A DNA stretch of 19,901 nucleotides from the NCBI GenBank assembly GCA_001970855.1, contig LSSN01005097.1, positions 1 through 19,901 on the forward strand, given 5' to 3'. The translations under genes and the position numbers were made by a program. The stretch's first letter is position 1, and each line of letters begins with the position of its first letter. Source of the DNA: Smittium culicis (Eukaryota > Kickxellomycota > Harpellomycetes > Harpellales > Legeriomycetaceae). This document shows positions 9,001-17,751 of the stretch, piece by piece. Under the pieces are notes generated by a model. That model was not told where the DNA came from. It ran no database searches and saw nothing but the letters and a program-made list of their open reading frames with translations.

Positions 9001-10187
9001 AAAGTATCATTAGGGCTAACAGAATTCAAACTTTGGAATCTGGTAAATTTTCTGGGAGAAATGTAAACTTTTGGAGAATTTTTTGATTTTATTTTAATGC
9101 AATCAACAGGAGAAACTGGCTGGTAATGTATGGTGATATCGGGGCTATTGGGCATTGGTGTTTGATTGTATGGTGAATTGATACAGTCAATGCTGGATTT
9201 TGGTTTTATGGTTGGAATAGCATCTTTATGAAGCATATCGTTGGTGTTGATTATTTTTTTTTTGTTAATTTTATGTTTGTTGACACTAGGGCGGTTGTTA
9301 TGATTAGATAAAGTCGGGGGTGGCGATAATAGTGGATTTAAAGTTTCAAGTTTTAAAAGAGAGAACTCTATTTTTTGTTGCTTGGAATTTTTTTTTAGAG
9401 GGGCGAGATCTTCATCATTATAAGTGAGCTGGGAATTGGAGGAGCTTGAATTATTAATAAAATCTTTTTGTGATATAGAATTTTTGAGCTGAGCAGGGGA
9501 AATATCAGGAAATACATCAAACAATTTATCTGGAAAGGAATCATTGTAAGATCTCTTTTTATTTATATCTGCTGGAGGGATTTGTATAAAACATTCGGTT
9601 TTTATCTTTTTTTTAGACGTAGGAGTTTTGAGAATTGAGGAAATTTGCTTTGATATTAGATTGCTACTATTATTATTGTTAAAGCTGGAAGAATTGTGCT
9701 CAATTTGCTTGCAGATATTAAGATATTTTTCAATGTATACAGTTGGTAGCTTTTTATAAACAGTCTTTTTTAGGGGCTTTGGAAGAGAGTTAGAGTATTT
9801 AGTTGGGCTTTTATTTGTGGATTCGATATATTTGTTAAGTGATTTGGCAGAAACGGAATTTAATGAAGACATTTTTTTGTTACCAGGGTTAGAATTAGGA
9901 TTGTTGGGGCTGTTTTTGGATATAAATTGAAAGGGAAATCGAGTTTTTGAGTAGAGAGCAATATTGTCAGGGCTCAAGCTATGAGATTTGGGTTGATTAT
10001 TAAATGGGGAGGCTTTATCTTGGACAGAATTCTGGGAATTGGAAAGCTTATTATTGGAAAAAACTTTTTCAGAAAAGCCGCTTTTACGCGAGGAGAATTT
10101 TTTCGAATCGAAAAAAGAACCCTTCTTTTTTCCATAAACGTAGATTTTCTTTTTCGAAGGTAAGTTCGCAGACATAGAATCCATCAT
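6072..10187 (-). CDS. WAPL: WAPL-like cohesin release factor, single exon
   Basis: A 1371-aa protein read from ATG at 10187 to TAA at 6072; a second ATG follows immediately at 10184. WAPL/Rad61 proteins act with Pds5 to release cohesin from chromatin in the nucleus. The N-terminal 680 residues or so are low-complexity, rich in Ser, Asn, Lys and Pro, with many Ser-Pro sites. They carry a basic KKKIYVYGKKKG near residues 12-23 and a second TYGK at about 648-651; YGK near the start is familiar in fungal WAPL proteins. From about 690 to 1240 there is a helical repeat region fitting the WAPL fold: WNVSNSQ, then RVYFKLLSKMLD, FTFLLFMIAVLDINP, SLRLLEYALSVEP, LLRALNTTLTRFEGT and YHDIMILTISIISKLYE. 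An FGFGF at about 996-1001 recalls the FGF motifs by which vertebrate WAPL binds Pds5 and SA. There is no intron, although both neighbours have several. Identity rests on remembered family pattern without a search; a different armadillo-type nuclear protein is the alternative. Confidence 0.72.
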   Translation of the reverse strand: MMDSMSANLPSKKKIYVYGKKKGSFFDSKKFSSRKSGFSEKVFSNNKLSNSQNSVQDKASPFNNQPKSHSLSPDNIALYSKTRFPFQFISKNSPNNPNSNPGNKKMSSLNSVSAKSLNKYIESTNKSPTKYSNSLPKPLKKTVYKKLPTVYIEKYLNICKQIEHNSSSFNNNNSSNLISKQISSILKTPTSKKKIKTECFIQIPPADINKKRSYNDSFPDKLFDVFPDISPAQLKNSISQKDFINNSSSSNSQLTYNDEDLAPLKKNSKQQKIEFSLLKLETLNPLLSPPPTLSNHNNRPSVNKHKINKKKIINTNDMLHKDAIPTIKPKSSIDCINSPYNQTPMPNSPDITIHYQPVSPVDCIKIKSKNSPKVYISPRKFTRFQSLNSVSPNDTLNRPLPIVVNSNIKTTPLLQYKPNVHKSKTNYSSPIIYSRKPFKASQNIKSYRYTPVILIKNSLKEKDLNIKNVKPIKYPIKNKDTVKSSSMSKNEVKKPKSKSKSLKKKLSTKPKVYKSKLGKLGSFNLNLEIVRPAKKERPDCTAEPNSKNFEDISFSLSSRFNYKNSLHSFNIDSSFENSSFTQPLLSANVQIEDNDNFDSWSIESSSISSEESLLNNTPFNSKNHLLNNEHPSTGPLIRSRASKNISYTYGKSFMKSKNISSSQASNSQLRFSNSNSSVNEIMCDSDYEDIVWNVSNSQNHTLLHNKFTSNDFLAPHDNDYDCSSEKILKLSKNLNTFIDRLSLVQNTESSIRVYFKLLSKMLDSSFIKVICTNPATFDLFNILSKPFHNNLSPEYSDLLTKVQSFTFLLFMIAVLDINPKVGYELILEHRALERVVEIIILFNSSNNLEKVYLSKNHPPSKSSSSKAFLTKNILKSIGCFNENFEPDLDFLFNTILYKLTLEPSPAAISLSNIVRKEMVASGCISQIIDLTWNKYIPNFILNSSNINSICSFFTCETSDTHQDNSDFSLIEMSLRLLEYALSVEPDSNNISSQNNFGFGFDLSIAIPSLSSLLAFATKVLINHYSHHNKTQMKKGTNGPCINNSSSTALNNDIIYTPYDSLSLGAHKRVLRFNDLISSLLRALNTTLTRFEGTTDLLLNQSVFSTICKVLTLPGLIDCINSSPAVSILDDNSIKSNQYKNHDSSIFYEILPLQYHDIMILTISIISKLYELSSKASHLLISTKISNSCYLLNSCVNNCTCPSATSILTFFCTSALKLNTFKSSYPKIKSRNLTPFVEIKTDPYLGSSNSKKSTIEKESSFHIFGSIKDSPLKHFSEISQKLVLHNKNTTNNFIHQPLHVSSPSPSNSPKIPSRYGSDLNSELDLSLLLSGLNHLLILLLSDTPVNQEHVKNSLIPTQCHKLYIILNEFKLG

Positions 10188-11958
10188 GGTGAAGAAATTA
10201 ATCGAGTTGGGTAACTAATTAATAAAGATTGTATTGACTAAACGACTATAAAGAATATCTATGAAATTCTATAGAGTATATACATTTGCATTTATAATTT
10301 ACAGCGTAGAATTAGTATTTGTTATAAACGGATTTAGTTTTTTAGTTTAATTAATGTTTTTATTTTGGTAGTTGTTTGATTTGCCTTTACAACCGTCACA
10401 ACCAATAGCTTTAAATCAAAAAATGTTTATTTTAGCGAGTTTTGACCAATAACTCTGAGCAAAATTGAGAATATGGTATATTGTTGGCTCTGGTTTATTA
10501 TAATTCTGAGCATCCTCAAAGTAAACAAATATGAACATTTAATTGGATATGCTTGTATGTAAAAGTGAATAGTTTTAGGCTAAAAAGCAAAGAGTATGAA
10601 TAAATGCTGCGAAATAGTACTGATTGTTGGCACTATTGAGTAGCATCAATACGCCTTATTGCTTCAATTTACGCTTTATTTTATAAATTGGAAAACCAAG
10701 TCGGTGTTAATTAAGTATTATGACAGAGAAAAGAAGCTGTGACCAGTTCAGATTCAAAATTACATTATCTCGATTCACCCAACATGTTTATTATAGACAA
10801 TTTGTTCGAGTCTATGCAGTATATATACATCTTTACTATCTATATTGATAAATCTTATATACTAAATTTATTTATTAATCATTTTTTAAAACTAGTGTGT
10901 ATATCCCAAATCTATCTTTAATTTCAATTTTGTTAGCTATCTATGCGAATTGGTCAGAAGACTATAGCAACGTACATTCAATTAATTCCTATTTACCAAG
11001 TTGAAAAATTTTTGTTATTGGATTTCAAATAAACTTTATGAACTAGGATGTTTGTAAGAAAATTTCGTATTTATGTTTGGCGAGTCACAATTAATGAGAA
11101 CTTGTTGCGACGAATGCTTGGTCTAATAAATATATATAGAAGTTTATAGAGATAGTCTCTGTAATGATTATTATAAGAAGCCTGGGAGATTTCCTCATCA
11201 GAGAACCTCGTAGCAAAATCTGCACATTCAACTCACCGTAAATTATCCTATATTGATTTTTTTAATTAACGTAGTAAGTTTTGACGAGTTATTTTTCCTT
11301 AACTATTAGCTGTGTTTCTTTGGTAAAGTGATATGCTTTTATTCAGCGCAAGTCTATAAATTGCAATCAAATTAGCCAATTGATCATACAAGCGTATCAA
11401 ACCCCATATTCCTATTCCTCCATCCTAATGATTCGTTTATCATAAAAGTTTGTCCAATGGATATCACTATATCTGAATGAGATTAATGATTGGTATCTGA
11501 GTATTTTGTGGACGAATTGCATATATCTATTTATATTATTAATAAAAATACAGACCAGAAAAAATAAAAAATAAAAAGTACAATTCTATCCACCTGTGAT
11601 ATATTAATTAAATAGTTTTATCTCTAATATAAAAATTGTCGAAAATAATTTGTACAGCAATACACTAACGATAAATGATCAAAGTTTTCTAGCTGCCCTC
11701 TTCATTTCGTATTTATTTATATGTACAATATACCTCATAACTTCCTTCCCCAGCAATATTTTTCACTCTCACTACATAAATACTACAATTTCCCTAGTTC
11801 TCTCTATAAATCCTTTCTACTTTAATATTCTAAAGTAATATAATTCACTTCTCATTTCTACTCATCTAAAATTTGTCCCAGTGTGAAATTAGAAGCTCTC
11901 TTCCATACTAACCTTCTATTTTCGAATATTTCTCTCCTTTTCGCCGATATTTTTGAAT
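10188..11958. promoter_or_regulatory. Divergent intergenic region between the WAPL-like and kinase genes
   Basis: About 1.77 kb separates the two start codons, which point away from each other, so both promoters must lie here. No gene is recognised; short open frames at 10739-10921 and 11650-11838 look like chance. The right part, from about 11690 to the kinase start, is pyrimidine-rich on the plus strand, as is common upstream of fungal genes. A TATAAA is at 11805-11810. Confidence 0.5.
11805..11810 (+). promoter_or_regulatory. Possible TATA box of the Bur1/CDK9-like gene
   Basis: TATAAA within a CT-rich tract, 154 nt before the proposed ATG at 11959. The position is reasonable, but such motifs are common by chance in DNA this AT-rich. 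Confidence 0.25.
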
Positions 11959-14365
11959 ATGATTCGTAAGCTTTTATAATCATTTAAGTTGGAAATTGTT
12001 TTTCTAAGATAGTTCAATTCATTTCCCTCAATTTTACCTTTGTTTTTAAGCACATATTTTGCTAATTCAATTATTTTATCCATAATATATCTCATTTTAC
12101 TCAGAAAATGGATCGATTTTACCTACTCCTGATTCCCTACTAAATAAAAATCCCACAAAACCACGGGAACATAACTTCTTTGGTTGCTCTCCATACTCCG
12201 ATTATACTTTAGCCGATAAGGTTGGTCAAGGAACTTTTGGGTAATTTCCATATTTTCAAAATCTCTCTTTCTTTCTATACCTCTCTACAATTTTCTTTTT
12301 CTTTCATTTTTACATATAAATTTACTCATTTACATATATTTTACTATTTTTCTTTCAAATCATTAGTGAAGTTCATAAAGCAATCCATAAAAAAACAGGA
12401 AGATTAGTCGCTCTAAAGCGCGTTTTAATGCACAATGAGAAGGAAGGAGTAAGTCTTTTCTCAAATTACAACACATTGCATTTAATTTTTTTTAAAATTC
12501 CTTTTTTTTTATGTTGTAGTATCTGATTATATTCATACTCTTTTTACTTTATTCATTTATTTTGTCTTAGATACCTATAACTGCGATTAGAGAGATAAAA
12601 ATTTTAAAATCTCTTAATCATTCCAATATAATTCCTTTGGTAGACATGATTGTTAAACATGGTACTATCTAAATTCAACCTTTGCCATTTATTATTATTA
12701 TTTTTTTAGTATTTTTCTCTCATAAAAGAAAACCTTCTACTTTCTAATTCATTTTAGAGGTTACCGTACAAAATGACACTTCTGTTCCTTCTTCATCAGT
12801 ATATATGGTATTTCCATACATGGAACATGATTTAACTGGGCTATTAGATAATCCCAAAATAAAACTATCTGTTCCTCAGATTAAACTTTATTTACGGCAA
12901 ATTTGTCAAGGGACTGCATATTTACACCAAAATAACATCTTACATAGGGATATAAAAGGTTTTTCTACGCTTTACTCTTTTTATTTTTTCTTCGTTTTTA
13001 CAGCTTTTTTTTTTTTAGCTCTAAAATTATACTTTGTTATTTAATTTCAATCATCAGCGTCTAACCTATTAATAAATAACTGCGGAGAATTATTCATAGC
13101 TGATTTTGGCCTAGCAAGATCATATGTTCCTGATGCCCAAAGAGATTTAACAAAATGTGTAGTTACTAGATGGTATCGCCCACCTGAGCTTTTACTTGGT
13201 GAAAGAAAATATACTTCCGCTATTGATATGTGGGGCGTTGGCTGCATTGCTGCTGAAATGCTTATTAAAAGACCTTTGTTTCCAGGTAAAACCGATATTG
13301 ACCAACTTGAACAAATTTTTAAACTGTGTGGATCACCAAATAACACAAATTGGCCAGGGTGGGATAAGCTCCCTGATGCCTTGTTAATTTCTGAATTTAA
13401 TCGATATCAACGCTCAATCAAAGAGTACTTTAAAAAGTAACCCCTCTTACATCTATAAATTATTTCTTTACCACTTTAAAGCTCTAAAACTTTATAATTA
13501 TATATTTATTAATAGTAAATTTGGTGAAGCTATTTCAGATTTTATGGAAAACACATTGCAATTGGACCCAAAACTCAGACTCACTGCACTCGAAGCTCTA
13601 GATCACAAGATTTTTATTTCTCCTCCTTATCCAACTAAGCCTGAAGATATGCCAAAGTTTGAATCCTCTCATGAGTATGATCGTAGAAAGCCAGCTGATA
13701 ATAATATATCTAATGCCGACCAGCGTGTCTCTCCTGAAAGTTCAAAGAACTGGAACTCTGCTAATAACCCTAGAAAGAACCAGAATAATGCCCAAAGAAA
13801 TAATGACGAGTTTGCTTACAATGATGACAGAAATAGAAAATTTGGAAAACGATCGGATGATCTAAACTACAAATCTAAAGGAGGCTGGGATAGAGACAGA
13901 GGTAGGGGTAGAGATAGAGATAGAGATGTCTACAGAGATAGAGAATGGGATAAAGAAAGAGACCGAGCAAGAGATAGAAACAGAGATCGGGATTATGACT
14001 TTGAAAATAAACCCAGAAATGAATGGAACTCTAGAAACAGAGATAGGAATTTTAATAGCTCTAACAACGCTACCAATGACAGAAACCAAACACGTGATTC
14101 AAGCAGAGGAATTAGAGATAGTAGCAAAAACTCTGCTTGGGATTTTGATAGGGACGGAAGTAGAAATCGATATCCAGAAAATGAAAAGCCCAAAGATGGA
14201 GATTGGGGTAGTGGTAACGCAAATATTAATAACTTTTCTGGACATGATAATAATTATAATAATGACGGTAATTACAACAGCTTTCCAAGAGGCGGATCTA
14301 ATAAAAAAAATTTTGACAGAGGATATGACAACAGAAACAGAGGAGGAGCTAAACATTCTAGATAA
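11959..14365 (+). CDS. BUR1: Bur1/CDK9-type cyclin-dependent kinase, seven exons
   Basis: Nuclear P-TEFb-type kinase expected to pair with a cyclin T/Bur2 and phosphorylate the RNA polymerase II CTD and Spt5 during elongation. Assembled as join(11959..11965, 12105..12240, 12367..12448, 12571..12661, 12758..12958, 13058..13436, 13516..14365), 581 aa. All introns are GT..AG (79-139 nt) with agreeing phases. Motifs: glycine loop GQGTFG (about 43-48), catalytic Lys in VALKR (K65), PITAIRE helix (77-83, compare PITALRE of CDK9), HRDIK (168-172), DFG (188-190), T-loop Thr in RDLTKCVVTRWYRPPE (T204), WGVGCIAAEM, and the lobe end LDPKLRLTALEALDH (about 317-331). The tail of about 240 residues is hydrophilic, with an Arg/Asp/Glu repeat at about 421-465 and Asn/Gly-rich sequence to the end. 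The first exon encodes only Met-Ile plus one base; it is chosen because exon 2 has no in-frame ATG before a stop, and atgattc followed by gtaag restores the frame. CDK12-like kinases are the alternative; PITAIRE placement and length favour Bur1/CDK9. Confidence 0.92.
13886..14055 (+). repeat. Coding purine-rich GATAGA-type repeat
   Basis: A degenerate hexamer tract (gatagagatagagat and variants) inside the last kinase exon encodes the Arg-Asp dipeptide run. Imperfect units and interruptions by Glu, Lys, Trp and Tyr codons suggest an old, diverged expansion. RD/RS-type tails often mediate nuclear or RNA-processing contacts; a role here is inference. Confidence 0.65.
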
Positions 14366-14450
14366 ACCAAAATAATTTTTTATACTATTAAAATCAGATC
14401 CTAAATTTTCTCTCGATAATTTTTCTATTTATCTAGACATTATATACATT

Positions 14451-14456
14451 AATAAA
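14451..14456 (+). terminator. Probable poly(A) signal of the kinase gene
   Basis: AATAAA 85 nt after the kinase stop codon, the first canonical hexamer downstream. Confidence 0.45.
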
Positions 14457-15425
14457 TCTGTCGCCACCCCTCACTTTCGGCGCCATCAGTACATAAATAG
14501 CATTGCGTTTTTTTTTTATTTTTGTAGAATTTGTATTATAATTAGCCTAAAACCTTACTTTCGATTATTTGATATAAAATTAGAATACTTTATTCCTTTC
14601 GCTGCATATGGCGCTATTTGCGTATAAGATAATATCAATAATTATACATATGTAGTCAATTCAAATTTGACAGATAAAAAAAAAGCGATCCTAAACTTTT
14701 CACCAACGCAAAAATGTAGAAAATAATCAAACATAAGCAAAATTTTTCTTATTAACATAATCATCCAACCAAACTTGAAAATAATTTAAAACCGAGTTAT
14801 TATAATAGACTATGTTTTTAAGCTTTTATTAAGCGAATAAACTATTAGCAAATTAAAGGTCGATACAAGATTAAATTTTTATGCGTGGAAATTACTAGAA
14901 AACGATATAACTTTATTTACAAAAGTAAAATTTTAGCTTTGAAAAGTATCGTAGAATTTATTACATTCAATATATAAAAATTTTATAATCAATTTGTAAC
15001 TTGTAGAATCTAAAAAAAAATGATTCATCGATTAAAAAGGTATGAATAAATCGTATATATTAGTGGGCTAAATTTTCGATAAATATATGTAAGTTGAAAT
15101 TTAAAGTTGGCTCTCTATCTCACATTTTAGTCTCGTTAGCCGAATGAATTATATGCTTATAGATAAATTTAACCTACTTGATTACATTTAGAAATTTTTT
15201 TTTTTTTAGTATATAAATTCCAACTATACTTGAAAAAGTTAATCATTAAACGAGTTTTATTTTATTTATCCTGTAAGCTTAAACTAAGTGATATTCCAAT
15301 ACTTAATTTTCAAACTAACGAAAAAAAGTTTAAAAAAAATAATACTTACCTATTTCTGTCTTTTAAATTAGCTCATTTTTACAATTGTATGAGAGAAATA
15401 TCTTGACGGAGATTTAGAGTATTAC

Positions 15426-15451
15426 AATGAGTACTCTTCGAAGTACTCATT
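15426..15451. repeat. Perfect 10-bp inverted repeat hairpin
   Basis: The arm aatgagtact (15426-15435) and its exact reverse complement agtactcatt (15442-15451) flank the 6-nt loop cttcga. No neighbouring gene explains it. It lies more than 1 kb beyond the kinase stop codon, so it is not an obvious terminator. Confidence 0.6.
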
Positions 15452-16423
15452 ACTAAAAAGTTATCCTTGACTTTATGATAACCTGACTGTATATAGCTTA
15501 TGTAATGATAATCTACTCTAGATGAAGACCATAGTTAATTAAGGAGAAACCAAATTGTTAAGCTCAGGATAATACAATAATTGCGGAAAAGCCTAGCTTT
15601 CGACAGCAAAAATGATTTCAGCCATTTAGCAGCACACTTTACGACAGCCAAGCTAACCATTCCCACCTTTAGTTATGATTATATTTTTTACTAATCCTGC
15701 CAGACGTGTGCTCTGAATAAGATTTCAATGAATCCAATCTTGTTATAACGAGTTTAATTCCATGTTTGAGTGTAACTTTGCTCATAAAAGTCGCACAATA
15801 AAACTGATCAGACGGGTATTTCTGCTAGCAGATTTATCCTAATTCCTTTTAGGCACGCAACCGCGACACCGAGAAATTAATTCGTTTATATTAGTGAATT
15901 GGTTTTTTTACGCCTTGAACATGCTTTACTATTTTTATAGCTTATTTAGAATATAGTTACTAATATATTTATGATACCAATAAAAATCATTTACATGCCT
16001 TTGAAACAATGAATTGTGGGTATACAGGTGATGTTCGTGATGCATATAGGATTCTGTTAAATATTTATTTTTTAAATATTTTTTTACCCTTTAAATTATT
16101 TTTACTCGTTATTTAATTGGATATTATTAATTTTTAGTAAATTAAATACCAAAAAAAAATCTAGCTATTTTTATAGATACACCATTTTTTATAATACAAA
16201 TAAACTCAAGAAAGGGATAAAAGAATAAAATAACCTCAGTAAAAAAATAACATTTATAATCAGAGAATTTAAGAATGTCTTAATTCTTGTAAATTGTATC
16301 TTACGAAGTAAAATTCTTATACTTGAAATATCAAATTACCTGATATATTAATGAAAAGCTTGAATCTAATCCTTTAAAGTATAATAGCTCAATAAAAGTT
16401 ATATATTTAACAGCTATACTTAT

Positions 16424-16619
16424 TTAATCTTTTCACGTAAAATAATCTTTAAATTAATGAATTTATTTACTCGATATTGATTAAGAGTAAATTTATTAAT
16501 TGATGCAATTCAAAAACAAACCAATATTTCATCAAGTCTCGGAATTATATTATTTTTATTATATATAACCGGCTATATTTTTTGGATCAAAAATAGTCTA
16601 CCACCCAGGAAAGGGTTAA
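16424..16619 (-). mobile_element. piggyBac-like MITE, subfamily 1 (copy C)
   Basis: A 196-bp element with TTAA at both ends (16424-16427 and 16616-16619). Read on the minus strand it begins ccctttcctgggtggtagac, continues with ATTTTTGATCCAAAAAATATAG and an internal TAATTCCGA block, and ends in acgtgaaaagat before TTAA. It is colinear with copies A and B at 1964-2160 and 2317-2512 and closest to A at its left end (gggtggtagactatttttg shared). It has no ORF. Confidence 0.82.
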
Positions 16620-16985
16620 AAACGATAAAAAGTTATTCTGAGCAAATTAATGTATAATGTTAATAAAATAAGTATCCATGTTTGGAAGGATCTGATCTAA
16701 GCAAGTACTAAATTATAGAATATAATTATTGGTCCGAGTTTTTTAAATATTAAATCGCTTTAGACTAAATTAGTAAGGTATTTTTTTTTTCTATTTATTC
16801 ATCGTAATTTAAAATTATTATTTGCTAAAAAGTACTTATATATTTTGCTACGTCTAATAATTTTATGTTAAATTTCATACATTATGGCTCTTTATATCAA
16901 AAGAGCTCTCAACATAAAGAATCCATATATTTGAGCTTTAGTTTTATCGATAATAAAATAGACACCTGTAAAATGTAAAAAAATT

Positions 16986-17186
16986 ATGAATAAATTGAGC
17001 AAAGAAATCAAATTGTTAGTTATACTATTAATTTGGGAAATTTTTAATTTAGGGGCCATTTTAAGATCAATGGAGTTGAATCGAATAAATCACTTAAATC
17101 GCCACTATTCAAATAGTTTTATGGGAGAAGAGTCTTTTGATAGTGGAGCCTTCCTTCTTTATAATTTTATTTTTAAAATAAATTAG
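16986..17186 (+). CDS. Doubtful small ORF with a signal-peptide-like start
   Basis: A 66-codon frame beginning MNKLSKEIKLLVILLIWEIF, a basic start followed by a hydrophobic stretch of about 14 residues, then a polar segment with no recognised motif. If real it could be a small secreted protein or the first exon of a longer one; no convincing splice donor or downstream exon is evident. It lies between two TTAA elements in AT-rich DNA where hydrophobic frames occur by chance. Confidence 0.2.
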   Translation: MNKLSKEIKLLVILLIWEIFNLGAILRSMELNRINHLNRHYSNSFMGEESFDSGAFLLYNFIFKIN

Positions 17187-17340
17187 GTGATTTTATTGAA
17201 TAAAAAATTTGACATATTTGAAATTATATACTAATTGATTAAAGCCTCAAATAAAATTAAATGCAAAGAAAAAATTTAATAGAAAATGTTATGACCATCA
17301 CAAGAATCCTAAAAAAATATAAAAATTTCAAGTAAATTTG

Positions 17341-17538
17341 CTAACCCTTTCAGGGGCATTTGGCCTTTTTTGAGCTACCATAATTATCCAACCAAACGAC
17401 AACATGATAAATAAATATAAGATAGCAATAATTTGTTGGAAGGTAAATTATAAATATCCAATAATGAATTAAAATTATATAGCTTAACCAATTATAATTT
17501 TTAAATATTTTTAGAAGTGCTCCCCCGGAAAGGGTTAA
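17341..17538 (+). mobile_element. piggyBac-like MITE, subfamily 2, complete (copy E)
   Basis: A 198-bp element. The left end is ctaa (degenerate TTAA) followed by ccctttcaggggcatttggc; the right end is gaagtgctcccccggaaagg followed by TTAA at 17535-17538. The two ends form an imperfect inverted repeat of about 20 bp (ccctttcaggggca against ccctttccgggggagca). It is homologous to the truncated copy at 1794-1963. The small open frame inside it is not a gene. It ends 213 bp beyond the stop codon of the S1 protease gene. Confidence 0.82.
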
Positions 17539-17751
17539 AGGTGAATAAAAATAAAATTTCATCGCAGCCAAAAAGTTAATCTTTTTTAAATTACCACTCC
17601 AATAGACTTAAATCGAAGCAAACTGTTCTTTTTGTCCATATTCTTCCTTAAATAAATAATTAAAATAAAAAGTTTAACTATTAATTAATCGACCTCCAAG
17701 CAAATAAATTTTGTCAATTACCAAGTTATTATTTTTTTTCTGAGGTTCTCT

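Larger units (their letters stand above)
14366..16423. other. Intergenic region, no gene recognised
   Basis: About 2 kb of AT-rich DNA with no convincing ORF on either strand. A perfect hairpin at 15426-15451 is listed separately. Positions 15540-15880 are noticeably less AT-biased than their surroundings and contain cgacagc twice (near 15600 and 15642). A minus-strand frame of roughly 38 codons there has no recognisable family. The segment could be a decayed gene or an RNA; nothing more can be supported. Confidence 0.5.

Noticed and set aside
6121..10163. Several plus-strand frames of 60-92 codons opposite the WAPL-like gene
   Set aside because: They are shadows of the long minus-strand frame, with no family resemblance and no plausible starts.
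10739..11838. Short plus-strand ORFs at 10739-10921 and 11650-11838
   Set aside because: Hydrophobic, composition-driven frames with no motif or typical start context; the second lies in the pyrimidine-rich kinase promoter.
12222..13440. The kinase read as broken by frameshifts or stops
   Set aside because: Every interruption falls in a GT..AG intron with matching phase, and the joined protein is a complete kinase domain. The stop after FKK at 13438 is intronic.
13659..14375. Other-frame and antisense ORFs over the Arg/Asp repeat
   Set aside because: The low-complexity hexamer repeat stays open in several frames. Only the frame continuous with the kinase domain is credible.
17350..17571. 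Minus-strand 73-codon ORF
   Set aside because: It lies almost wholly inside the miniature element at 17341-17538 and is not conserved as a frame in the homologous copy.
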